Source: Bacillota bacterium
GTDB taxonomy: Bacteria > Bacillota > Clostridia > Lachnospirales > Lachnospiraceae
Assembly (NCBI GenBank): GCA_023415055.1
Contig: JAEZLZ010000120.1
Location: forward strand, 1-37,424
Length of the DNA stretch: 37,424 nucleotides
Reading direction: 5' to 3'
The notes beneath the pieces were generated by a model, which worked only from the letters and a program-made list of their open reading frames with translations, did no database searches and had not been told where the DNA came from. A program made the position numbers and the translations under genes. Positions 25,097-32,652 of the stretch are shown in pieces (the first letter of the stretch is position 1; each line of letters opens with the position of its first letter).

Positions 25097-25120
25097 GTTC
25101 AATTATTGAACTCCATTATA
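25097..25120 (-). promoter_or_regulatory. Promoter and operator of the catabolic operon
   Basis: A minus-strand TATAAT (25115-25120) is preceded at 17 bases by TGTACA (25138-25143). The 15-base palindrome GTTCAATTATTGAAC (25097-25111) covers the predicted transcription start near 25108. It is a likely binding site for the divergent regulator. I see no -24/-12 sigma-54 promoter here. Confidence 0.5.
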
Positions 25121-25127
25121 TTTATTA

Positions 25128-25156
25128 TTGAAAAATATGTACATATATAGTACACT
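25128..25156 (+). promoter_or_regulatory. Promoter of the PrpR-like regulator
   Basis: TTGAAA (25128-25133) and TACACT (25151-25156) are spaced by 17 bases. It reads away from the catabolic operon, and its -35 region overlaps that of the divergent promoter. The transcript would have a leader of about 108 bases. Confidence 0.45.
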
Positions 25157-25271
25157 GTTCTATATCAAAACACTAACACCACACTAACATACAGATTTGC
25201 CCAGGAATGCTATGCACTTGGGTAAGGGCTGCAAAATTGATTATTCCTATGCAGCAGAGCGGAGGATACTT

Positions 25272-27059
25272 ATGGAGAATGGAAAGATTAAAATTCTGGG
25301 TGTTGCGCCTTATGAAGCCATGAAAACCGCGATCGAGCGGCTGGCAAAGAATCGAACCGATCTGGAATTGGATGCATATGTCGGGGATTTATCCTATGGA
25401 AAAGAGTTGGTGCTCCGCCATATTGATGATAACTATGATGCTATTATATCACGTGGCGGTACAGCACAGTTAATTGAGGAGGTGACTGAAGTCCCGGTGG
25501 TAGAGATTTCCCTGTCGGTCTATGACATTCTTCGAGCCATCAAGCTGGCGGAAAATTATCAGGAGCGTTACGCAATCCTCGGATTTCCAAACATTACAAG
25601 CAATGCTCATGTGCTTTGTAATCTGCTGCAGTATCAGATTGATATCTTCACTGTTCATTCGGCAGAGGAAGTACGTCCTCTTTTGAACAAGCTAAAGGCC
25701 CAGGGCTACCATATGGTCGTCTGCGATATGATCTCCCACACAGAGGCTAAGCTTTTAGGACTGAATGCTATACTGATTACCTCCGGAGCAGAAAGTATAG
25801 AGGATGCCTTCAACCAGGCAGTAAAGATCAGCACGAGTCACATGAAGCTTCGTCAGGAAAATCTGTTTTTAAAAGAAGTACTGAAGAATTCCTCCAACTA
25901 TACCGTTATTTTTGATTCACAGGAGAACGTCTATTTCTCCACTTGGGACAAGAAAAACGAAATTGAGGTATATGATTTATTACGGCGGGAGCTTCCCCAG
26001 GTGCACTCCTCGGACAGTCATAAAATCTTTCGTAACATCGAGGGGATCCTCTATTCCATCATTGGCTGCATGCTGAATTACGAAGGAGAGCCCTACGGGG
26101 TTTTCTATTTTACCGAGTCGAAGATCCCCATTACCCCCGGAAAATACGGAATTCGGTTTTCTAATAAAAAAGAAGCTGAGGAGTCTTATTTCAATAGCTT
26201 TTACCGGATTACCGGAGCTATGGGTGACCTTGCCGATTCCATCGACCAGATCAGCCAGAGCTCCTTTCCGGTCATGATTACCGGTGAGAACGGTACCGGC
26301 AAGGAACAGATTGCTCAGGTGCTCTATACCCAGAGTCCACTTCAGACCAATCCTCTGGTAACGATTGACTGTAGTCAGCTGACAGATAAGGGCTGGACCT
26401 ACTTGACCAACCATTACAATTCTCCTTTTAACGATAGTAACAATACGATTTATTTTAAAGGTATCGATGTCCTTGACCCGGAACGGAACCATGAATTGTT
26501 ATCCATCATTCTTGATACCAATCTTCACCGCCGGAACCGTTTGATCTTTTCCTGCATCAGCCCAAGGGATTCCCTGCTTCCACCGGAGGGACAAGCCTTT
26601 GTAAAGCGTCTGTCCTGTCTAACCATATGTCTGCCACCCTTGCGAGAACGGATTCAGGAGCTTCCCACCCTGTCAAGCATCTATCTGTCCACGCTGAATG
26701 TATCCTTAGGAAAGCAACTGACTGGTTTTGAGCCTAAGGCTATGGAAATGCTGATGCACTATGATTGGCCTCAGAATTATACCCAGTTTAAGCGTCTGAC
26801 CAGAGAGCTGGCAGTACTGACGGTTACACCTTATATAAGCAGCAACTCTGTAGCCATTCTTCTGGATAAGGAACGTTCCTCCATCCACAGTACCTATGAA
26901 TCCTCCGCTGATGCATCCATGAATCTTGAGCGGCCACTGGAGGAAATCACACGAGATATCATCAAAAAGGCAGTGGCCTACAACCATGGCAACCAGAGTC
27001 TCACCGCAAAGCAGCTGCAGATCAGCCGTACCACCTTATGGCGTTACCTGAGAGAGTAA
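25272..27059 (+). CDS. PrpR-like transcriptional regulator with degenerate AAA+ domain
   Basis: This 595-residue regulator is divergent from the catabolic operon. An N-terminal PrpR_N-type sensor (about 5-190; ISRGGTAQLIEEV, ILGFPNITSNAH) would bind a small ligand, and a PAS-like segment follows (about 205-280). The AAA+ domain keeps Walker A GENGTGKE (338-345), but has no GAFTGA loop and its Walker B region reads NTIYFKGIDVL without the acidic pair. A Fis-type helix-turn-helix ends the protein (LTAKQLQISRTTLWRYL). It therefore probably does not activate sigma-54 polymerase. ATG at 25272 has GGAGG 6 bases upstream; the longer frame lacks a site. Confidence 0.85.
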   Translation: MENGKIKILGVAPYEAMKTAIERLAKNRTDLELDAYVGDLSYGKELVLRHIDDNYDAIISRGGTAQLIEEVTEVPVVEISLSVYDILRAIKLAENYQERYAILGFPNITSNAHVLCNLLQYQIDIFTVHSAEEVRPLLNKLKAQGYHMVVCDMISHTEAKLLGLNAILITSGAESIEDAFNQAVKISTSHMKLRQENLFLKEVLKNSSNYTVIFDSQENVYFSTWDKKNEIEVYDLLRRELPQVHSSDSHKIFRNIEGILYSIIGCMLNYEGEPYGVFYFTESKIPITPGKYGIRFSNKKEAEESYFNSFYRITGAMGDLADSIDQISQSSFPVMITGENGTGKEQIAQVLYTQSPLQTNPLVTIDCSQLTDKGWTYLTNHYNSPFNDSNNTIYFKGIDVLDPERNHELLSIILDTNLHRRNRLIFSCISPRDSLLPPEGQAFVKRLSCLTICLPPLRERIQELPTLSSIYLSTLNVSLGKQLTGFEPKAMEMLMHYDWPQNYTQFKRLTRELAVLTVTPYISSNSVAILLDKERSSIHSTYESSADASMNLERPLEEITRDIIKKAVAYNHGNQSLTAKQLQISRTTLWRYLRE

Positions 27060-27064
27060 TCAAC

Positions 27065-27206
27065 GCATTTCATTCGTTGAAAAAGCTCACCCGAAACCAG
27101 ACTCATGAAATGCATAAAAAGCATTTCATTCGTTGAAAAAGCTCACCCAAAACCAGACTCATGAAATGCATAAAGAGCATTTCATTCGTTGAAAAAGCTC
27201 ACCCGA
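27065..27206 (+). repeat. 56-bp direct tandem repeat, about 2.5 copies
   Basis: Units start at 27065, 27121 and 27177, each beginning GCATTTCATTCGTTG and each containing GAAAAAGCTCACCC and, in the complete units, the closing ATGAAATGC. Each full unit can fold by GCATTTCAT/ATGAAATGC. The two full copies differ at only a few bases. The array leads straight into the terminator and supplies three copies of its left arm. It lies between the regulator and the FAD-oxidoreductase remnant. Confidence 0.9.
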
Positions 27207-27230
27207 TCGGGGGTGAGCTTTTTCATATTA
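27191..27230 (+). terminator. Strong terminator after the regulator (active in both directions)
   Basis: A perfect 14-bp stem, GAAAAAGCTCACCC (27191-27204) with GGGTGAGCTTTTTC (27211-27224), has a six-base loop. T runs occur at the end on both strands, so it can also stop minus-strand transcripts coming from the PHP gene. Confidence 0.92.
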
Positions 27231-27259
27231 TGATTGAAGGTGTGTTAACCGGTGTATCA

Positions 27260-27484
27260 TTATTTCTTTCTATCTTCATATTCATCCAGAAATACATTAT
27301 TCTCAATCAGCTTCCTCCTAAGCTGTATCATATCCAACTTATTTGCATCCTGACCTGTAGCTATACTTTGCGCTGCTGCAGTTCCGGCAGCCTGCCTTAT
27401 TGCCATAACAATGGGGGTAACACGTATGGCAGCACATGCTTCATGAATTGCACTGATGCATCTTCCGGCAACAATCAGATTTGA
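27260..27484 (-). pseudogene. C-terminal remnant of an FAD-dependent oxidoreductase
   Basis: About 74 codons on the minus strand read NLIVAGRCISAIHEACAAIR, then PIVMAIRQAAGTAAAQS, then a charged tail ending YEDRKK and TAA. The NLIVAGR and QAAGTAAA pattern is the C-terminal FAD-binding end of FAD_oxidored-type proteins. The frame is closed upstream by the TGA that is also the stop of the PHP gene, so no start exists and the N-terminal four-fifths of the gene is missing. It is most likely debris of a deletion that joined it to the 3' end of the PHP gene. Confidence 0.75.
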
Positions 27485-27493
27485 AACTGCTTC

Positions 27494-28279
27494 TCAATTG
27501 TGGGGCTGTTTTTTCGCAGCTTCCAGTTTTGGAAGAAAATCTATCAAGGGCAAACCGTATCTTTCTGCTAACGCACGGCACTTATTCTGCATTTTGCTAT
27601 CTTCCAAACGTTCAGGAAAATGTGCATCTACACCTATGATAGCAGAATTGCCAATCCTTTGCGCGATACTCAGAAAGCGTTCCGAGGTATAATGTCTGCC
27701 TTCCAAAACACCCAGCATATTGATCTCCACCGGAACATTCTTCTCTTTGAAGTATCTGCAAAGCCGCTGCATATGTTCTGCGTAAATTTCCTCAGGTCCA
27801 ACATAATTTATCATATCCGGGTGGGCTACATACTGATATTTTCCGGTTTCCATCCCTTCGATGACTAAGTCAACATACTGTTTAAGGATCGTCTCATCTT
27901 TGGTAGGGGTTCCCGTAGCTACGGAAGGTTCACGACCGTAAAAATGCTGTCCTAAAATCATGTAATCGATCGGATAATCCTTTAATAACTCTGTCTGTGC
28001 ATCGATTAGTTCAGGAATATATTCCGCTTCAAATCCAATATATATTGTGATATCATCCGAGTATTCCTGTTTAAGTTTCTGTATCGAAGCAACATAGTCA
28101 TCCACGTTCTGTGGAAGCATCCTTACTCTTGATACATATCCATCATCGAAAATCCACGGGCAGTGATCAGAAAAGCCAAGAACCTTCATCCCAGCTCGAA
28201 TTGCTGCCTCTACATATTCTTTGTCCTCGCCTTTGGCATGTTTACAGCGGAACGTATGTGTATGATAATTTGCCAGCAT
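27494..28279 (-). CDS. PHP-family histidinol-phosphatase-like hydrolase
   Basis: This is a metal-dependent phosphoesterase of the PHP superfamily, HisK/HisJ-like, 261 residues. Metal ligands appear in ANYHTHTFRCKHAKG, GFSDHCPW, YIGFEAEY, ILGQHFYG, YVAHPDMINY and IIGVDAHFPE. HisK-type enzymes dephosphorylate L-histidinol phosphate. No other his genes are in the window, so a different phosphate ester is possible. The start at 28279 has AGGAG 7 bases upstream; the upstream extension is discarded. It stops within 10 bases of the FAD-oxidoreductase remnant, so its extreme C-terminus could have been altered by the deletion. Confidence 0.85.
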   Translation of the reverse strand: MLANYHTHTFRCKHAKGEDKEYVEAAIRAGMKVLGFSDHCPWIFDDGYVSRVRMLPQNVDDYVASIQKLKQEYSDDITIYIGFEAEYIPELIDAQTELLKDYPIDYMILGQHFYGREPSVATGTPTKDETILKQYVDLVIEGMETGKYQYVAHPDMINYVGPEEIYAEHMQRLCRYFKEKNVPVEINMLGVLEGRHYTSERFLSIAQRIGNSAIIGVDAHFPERLEDSKMQNKCRALAERYGLPLIDFLPKLEAAKKQPHN

Positions 28280-28354
28280 GTCATATCTCCTATTCCTTAA
28301 GGGGTGTCTAAGTTGAAACACATATCTCATCCCATTTTATGCTCATAATTTGTA

Positions 28355-28399
28355 ATAGGTATCGGAATATAATGTTTTTCATTATATTCCGACACCTAT
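28355..28399. terminator. Long inverted repeat upstream of the PHP gene
   Basis: An approximately 19-bp stem, ATAGGT.TCGGAATATAATG with CATTATATTCCGA.ACCTAT, has one mismatch and a five-base T loop. No clear T tract follows on either strand, so termination is only possible, not certain. It separates the PHP gene from the block at 28441-28696. Confidence 0.5.
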
Positions 28400-28440
28400 C
28401 ATAGCATACTTATTCTTATTTTACATTACTTTTCATAATA

Positions 28441-28696
28441 AACTTGTATTTTGATGCTATTCGCAGCAACTCTGCCTGCCACCTGCCTGACGATCGCTCG
28501 CCAATCGAAGTGCTTCCATCCGTTTTTCCTACATCGGTATCTAATTCGTCTCCTTTTTACGAAGCTTTAGCACAAGACCTTCCTGTGCAGCAGAGTTTTG
28601 AATGCATTTTGCTATTGTGCAGGATTGGTTGCACGGGCCTCCTCCTCATCCGGGACAATTCCCACCCAGATACATTGGGCACAACCTACTTTATTC
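28441..28696. other. Unassigned 256-bp block with no convincing gene
   Basis: The block sits between the stop of the DUF318-type permease and the long inverted repeat. An 87-codon plus-strand frame spans it but has no ribosome binding site and odd composition. Minus-strand frames are short and end quickly. One reads VGCAQCIWVGIVPDEEE and stops; another runs about 45 codons (VGKTDGSTSIGERSSG within it) without a start. It may be decayed coding sequence or a non-coding repeat. GC content is higher than in the neighbouring intergenic DNA. Confidence 0.4.
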
Positions 28697-29599
28697 TTAT
28701 AATATGAAATTTACAAGGATCCCTGATACCAATGCAGCGAGCATTACATACCCCAGATATAACCCGAACCTGCGGGCCCCCAGTACAATCTTAACAGCGC
28801 CAAGATTTGTGATCTTGGTAGCAGGTCCGGTTATCATAAAAGCAGCCGCAGATCCCATACTCATTCCCTCATAAAGCCATTGCTGAAGGAGTGGAATTGT
28901 TCCGCCACCGCACATATACAACGGTACACCTATGGTTGCAGCGATTAACACTCCAAAGCCCTCATTCTTTCCGAAGAGCTTAGCAAAGGCTTCCGAGGGA
29001 ACATACCTCTGAAACAAGGCCGAAAGTCCAATTCCTAACAGAAAATAGAGTCCGGTTGCCTTTATATTTCTTCCGAAATTCTTAAGGAAGCGTAACAGAA
29101 TATTCGGATCTGTATCACGGCTATTTACCTCCGAAAAGGAGGAAAAGTTAAAGAAAGTAGAGTTCTTATAAAATATATGTACCAGTAACCCTGCCAATAA
29201 ACCGCATAGAAAGCAGGCAACCAATCGAACCATCAGAGCCGTCGTACCCAGAGCTGAACTATAAATGATTAGTTGTGGGTTTAGTAGGATGGAGGACATC
29301 ATGAAGGCAGCCAGCCAATCATCCCTCATCCCCTTATGCGAAAAAGAAGCAGCAATTGGTATTGTTCCATACATACAGAGCGGTGATGCTATACCGAGAA
29401 GGCAAGCCGGTATCATGCCGAATAATCCTAATCTCTTACTTTGCATCTGAATAAAAAGCTGATGGATACGCTCCTTACCGAACACGGACACCGCTGATCC
29501 GATCAACATTCCTATCAGCCAGTAAGGAAATATCTGCTCCAGCTGAACGCTAAAATAATACCAAAGATAAATAAATTCTCTATGTAACAGATCAATCAT
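28697..29599 (-). CDS. DUF318/ArsP-like permease
   Basis: This 300-residue membrane protein of the PF03773 permease family has about eight hydrophobic segments. Paired glycine/proline/cysteine motifs lie in each half: SPLCMYGTIPIA (about 73) and GVPLYMCGGGTIPLL (about 224). The family exports metal or metalloid species or moves electrons with thiols; the substrate is not known here. Its start codon overlaps the end of the DUF362 lipoprotein gene by 8 bases, so the two are translationally coupled and likely function together. Confidence 0.8.
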   Translation of the reverse strand: MIDLLHREFIYLWYYFSVQLEQIFPYWLIGMLIGSAVSVFGKERIHQLFIQMQSKRLGLFGMIPACLLGIASPLCMYGTIPIAASFSHKGMRDDWLAAFMMSSILLNPQLIIYSSALGTTALMVRLVACFLCGLLAGLLVHIFYKNSTFFNFSSFSEVNSRDTDPNILLRFLKNFGRNIKATGLYFLLGIGLSALFQRYVPSEAFAKLFGKNEGFGVLIAATIGVPLYMCGGGTIPLLQQWLYEGMSMGSAAAFMITGPATKITNLGAVKIVLGARRFGLYLGYVMLAALVSGILVNFIL

Positions 29600-30662
29600 C
29601 CAGATTCACCAATTCATATGTACGGCTTCCCAGTCCCAGAGCCTGCGCATGCTCCAATGTATGAAGTCCTTTTTTAGCTTCAATTCGCCGAATCAATGCT
29701 TCACTATTTTCGGCAGAATATACCAGGTCAACACATGCCTGATCAAGAGCAACCGGATCAGTAGATGAAAGGATACCGATATCGTGCATATCCGGTTTGG
29801 CCGGATTACCGTTGCAGTCACAATCGATACTGAGTCGATTCATAACATTGATATAGACGATATTCTTGCCTTTATTCATACTATCAGATACTGCTTTCCC
29901 AGCCTCCGCCATCGACTCCAGGAAAAGCTCTTGTTTTGTACCCCAGGAAATGTACTTGCTTTTTCCGGCAGTATGAATCCACGCTTTTCCTTCCTTTGAT
30001 GCAAACCCTATGGATATATTCTTAATGGCACCGCCAAAGCCTCCCATTTCATGTCCTTTAAAATGAGAAATTACAAGATAAGAACCATAATTGGCAAAAT
30101 GCGATCCGACAAAATCTTCTTTCAAGTGGGTTCCCCCTTCGACGGCAAGACTCATAGAGCTATCTGCATCCAAAATATCCACGTCTGCAATTGCGGTAAA
30201 GCCATGATCTTCAGCCACCTGCAGGTGCATCGCAGTATTGGCTCTGGAACCGCCATACGCTGTATTACACTCAACAATTGTACCATTTACGGATTGAATA
30301 AGCTCTTTGATTAAGTCCGGTCGTAAATAGTTGCTGGCCGGAGGCTCACCTGTGCTGATTTTTACTCCCACTTTCCCTTCCGGTGTCCAGTTCAGTGCTT
30401 CATAGGCAGCCATCAGACCCTCCGGGCTAATCTCTGTCGTCATATATACCTTTGGTGTCTCTGCGTTTACTATTTCCGGTTCCGGTGTTGCCGTCGCCTC
30501 CGGAGCAGCTGTCGGCTCCTTTGTTGCTGTTGGCTCAGATACTGTCGGCTCTGCAGCGTTCGAAGCGTGCTCCAAACTTTTACTTTCCTGTACCTTTCCA
30601 CATGCCAGGAAGGTAATTACCATCATAAGACTTAAAAATAATGCGATCCCTTTTTTTAACAT
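29592..30662 (-). CDS. DUF362-domain lipoprotein
   Basis: A 356-residue exported lipoprotein: signal peptide FLSLMMVITFLAC with the lipobox cysteine near residue 21, then a Thr/Pro/Glu-rich spacer (about 30-65, PTATKEPTAAPEATATPEPE), then a DUF362 domain. Domain motifs are FKGHEMGGFGGAIKNISIG, KAWIHTAGKS, LSIDCDCNGNP and SSTDPVALDQACVDLVY. DUF362 is often linked to iron-sulfur proteins, but there is no ferredoxin insert here. GGAGGAG precedes the ATG. Location outside the membrane next to a permease gene suggests a redox or metal-handling pair. Its function is unknown. Confidence 0.85.
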   Translation of the reverse strand: MLKKGIALFLSLMMVITFLACGKVQESKSLEHASNAAEPTVSEPTATKEPTAAPEATATPEPEIVNAETPKVYMTTEISPEGLMAAYEALNWTPEGKVGVKISTGEPPASNYLRPDLIKELIQSVNGTIVECNTAYGGSRANTAMHLQVAEDHGFTAIADVDILDADSSMSLAVEGGTHLKEDFVGSHFANYGSYLVISHFKGHEMGGFGGAIKNISIGFASKEGKAWIHTAGKSKYISWGTKQELFLESMAEAGKAVSDSMNKGKNIVYINVMNRLSIDCDCNGNPAKPDMHDIGILSSTDPVALDQACVDLVYSAENSEALIRRIEAKKGLHTLEHAQALGLGSRTYELVNLDD

Positions 30663-31097
30663 TGTAACTCTCTCCTCCCACTATTATTCTACTTAATTAT
30701 CTGCAAATACAGACTGGTTACATTTAACTGCTGTAATTATTGCATCCCCGCGGTTGTGATAATCACATTCTAAGCTGGACTGTATAATTCCACAGGAGTT
30801 ACGATTACTTCAATCAAAACTGCATTCTTATATTTCATGAAATATTCAAATTCTTTCTTGCTTTTTCTTAAGCAAATATTTGTTTCGGTTTCATTTCAGG
30901 AAGCTTCGGATGACCTTTCATTATACATTTTTTCATTTCTTTTATTATACATGTTTTACCAATAATATTCCATTCCTATTTAAGCACTTATTCAAGTCAA
31001 AAAGAAAGCAAATCCTTCTGATTTCGAGGCGATGTCAGGCAATATTGTATCGAGTGGCGGCTTCTTTGGATCTTTCTATTTATAATCAAGTTAGCTG
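30663..31097. other. Intergenic region without genes
   Basis: These are divergent flanks of the DUF362 lipoprotein (minus) and the TetR operon (plus). It should hold the lipoprotein promoter, but I see no well-spaced pair of boxes. A short palindrome GTGATAATCAC lies at 30756-30766. An 81-codon plus-strand frame (30880-31125) lacks a ribosome binding site and is rejected. Confidence 0.5.
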
Positions 31098-31145
31098 TTG
31101 TTATTTTGATTCATTAGTCATATAATTAAATGAACATGTTCATTT
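31098..31145 (+). promoter_or_regulatory. Promoter and operator of the TetR operon
   Basis: TTGTTA (31098-31103) and TATAAT (31121-31126) have a 17-base spacer. The perfect 18-bp palindrome AAATGAACATGTTCATTT (31128-31145) covers the predicted start and ends 14 bases before the TetR ATG. This is the classical layout for autorepression by the TetR protein encoded next. Confidence 0.8.
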
Positions 31146-31159
31146 AGAGGAGAGAGGAA

Positions 31160-31687
31160 ATGCCGAAAATCATCAATGATTTACAGGAAAAAATACTGAA
31201 AGAAGCCAAACGACAGGTCTTCGAATATGGATATACTAATATGACAATCCGGTCAGTTGCACAGGAATGTGGTATAGCAATTGGCACTATATATAATTAT
31301 TATCCGTCAAAAGATTATCTTACAGCCTCCTTTGTTCTGAATGACTGGCTCCCACTGATCGAAGAACTCAATAATAAATGTAAATCCACAGAGATACCAA
31401 TGGAAGCTTTCCACTATATCTATATGAGGTTAAGTAAGTTTATTTCAGATTATCAGCCGCTTTTCCGGGAAAATGGCGCTGTAAAAAGTGTCAGTGTTAC
31501 ATTTCATATCAGACATTGTGAGCTGCGTGGACAGCTGGCAGAAATGATCCATGGTATCTGTATGGAAAAGGCAAAATCACCGTCTCAGTTTCTACCGGAA
31601 TTCATTGCTGAAGCGTTGCTGACATGGTCTGCCGAACAGCGTAGTTTTGACGAACTTCGTACTGTGCTAAATGATTTATTTAATTAA
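31160..31687 (+). CDS. TetR/AcrR-family transcriptional repressor
   Basis: This 175-residue regulator has an N-terminal TetR helix-turn-helix (about 8-52: ILKEAKRQVFEYGYTNMTIR, then the recognition helix in GIAIGTIYNYYPSKDYL) and an all-helical ligand domain with no recognisable specificity. AGAGGA precedes the ATG. The adjacent perfect palindrome is its likely site. The gene leads an operon for a flavin-reductase-like protein and a DUF1295 protein, so it likely senses a substrate or toxic compound handled by them. Confidence 0.88.
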   Translation: MPKIINDLQEKILKEAKRQVFEYGYTNMTIRSVAQECGIAIGTIYNYYPSKDYLTASFVLNDWLPLIEELNNKCKSTEIPMEAFHYIYMRLSKFISDYQPLFRENGAVKSVSVTFHIRHCELRGQLAEMIHGICMEKAKSPSQFLPEFIAEALLTWSAEQRSFDELRTVLNDLFN

Positions 31688-31705
31688 TATAAAGGAGGGA
31701 CAATT

Positions 31706-32632
31706 ATGAGTAGTTTTGAAGATCTTCGTATTGTAGATAATTTTTATCAGACATCCGCCTTTTTTCCAATGCCTACCGTCGTCGTCAGTACACTATGTGA
31801 CGATGGTAGTACTTCCCTTGGGCCATATTCCCTTGTTCAGCCATATTACATAGCCGGTAAGAATTATTATGCCATGCTCCTGCAGTGTCGTAATTCTTCA
31901 AATACAGCTCAGCACATCCTACATACAGGTAAATGTGCCCTAAATTTTATTACAGACGAAAGAAAATATTTTGGAGAGTGTGTAAAGCTTAGTTGGCCGG
32001 GCGACAAACCGGAGGACAAAATGCCGGGTTGTAGATTTCACCTTGAAAAAGGGCTCTGCAGTAAAGCCGATCCGGAGGATGTGCGTCCGCTGGTGATTAG
32101 CGAGGCTTTTCAGGTGATGGAATGTACCTGGATGAGTACACTTGACGGTGCAGAAAGCGACAAGCCCGGCTGTCTTGAAGGATATGAACCGCCGTATCAT
32201 GATTTCAACGGTATTACGAGTAAATATGGTGCTCACTTCATTCTGCGTATTGATAAGATACTCATGAAAGAAAAATATAGAAATGCTATTATCAACGGTG
32301 TACGCGGCAAAGATTTCCCGCATATTCCGGTAGACTACGGATACCGTGATAGTAAGAATTTTTGGTACTGCCGACACAGCAGGGTAATTTCCGAGCTTCT
32401 TCCGGTACGAAAATCCAGTCTTGAATCGGTGCGTTATGCTGCTGACCGTATCGATAATGAAATCAAATTTACAGATGATGCCTGCGCTAAGTTGCTTAGC
32501 GTTCCAAGAATCTTCCTTCCGACAGCGCTAAAGGGATGTGTAACATGGGCGCGTGAAAACGGTGTAACGCTGATTACGGAAGAACACATGAATATAATTA
32601 ACGATAAACGCTCAAAAGAAAAAAGAAAATAG
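31706..32632 (+). CDS. Flavin reductase-like protein with C-terminal PCP_red-like domain
   Basis: A 308-residue protein. Residues about 15-190 resemble the FMN-binding flavin reductase-like fold (FFPMPTVVVSTLCDDGS, SLGPYSLVQPYYI, NTAQHILHTGKCALNFI, which is the usual FMN-site layout). The last about 60 residues (FTDDACAKLLSVPRIFLP, TALKGCVTWARENG, ITEEHMNII) resemble the small C-terminal PCP_red domain of light-independent protochlorophyllide reductase. That second assignment is from pattern memory and less certain. AAAGGAGG lies 8 bases before the ATG. It probably carries out FMN-dependent reduction of a small molecule; the substrate is unknown. Confidence 0.72.
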   Translation: MSSFEDLRIVDNFYQTSAFFPMPTVVVSTLCDDGSTSLGPYSLVQPYYIAGKNYYAMLLQCRNSSNTAQHILHTGKCALNFITDERKYFGECVKLSWPGDKPEDKMPGCRFHLEKGLCSKADPEDVRPLVISEAFQVMECTWMSTLDGAESDKPGCLEGYEPPYHDFNGITSKYGAHFILRIDKILMKEKYRNAIINGVRGKDFPHIPVDYGYRDSKNFWYCRHSRVISELLPVRKSSLESVRYAADRIDNEIKFTDDACAKLLSVPRIFLPTALKGCVTWARENGVTLITEEHMNIINDKRSKEKRK

Positions 32633-32652
32633 CGGAAAGGAGTAATTCCAAT

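Noticed and set aside
24980..25271. Sigma-54 (-24/-12) promoter for the catabolic operon
   Set aside because: No GG-N10-GC pair in the expected context was seen, and the regulator lacks GAFTGA.
27065..27206. CRISPR array
   Set aside because: The units are contiguous direct repeats without variable spacers, and no cas genes are present.
27161..27484. 107-codon plus-strand frame
   Set aside because: It runs through the tandem repeat and terminator and is antisense to the FAD-oxidoreductase remnant.
28444..28707. 87-codon plus-strand gene
   Set aside because: No ribosome binding site, unusual composition and overlap with the permease 3' end; more likely chance.
30880..31125. 81-codon plus-strand gene upstream of the TetR operon
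   Set aside because: Overlaps the TetR promoter, has no ribosome binding site and low complexity rich in Phe and Tyr.
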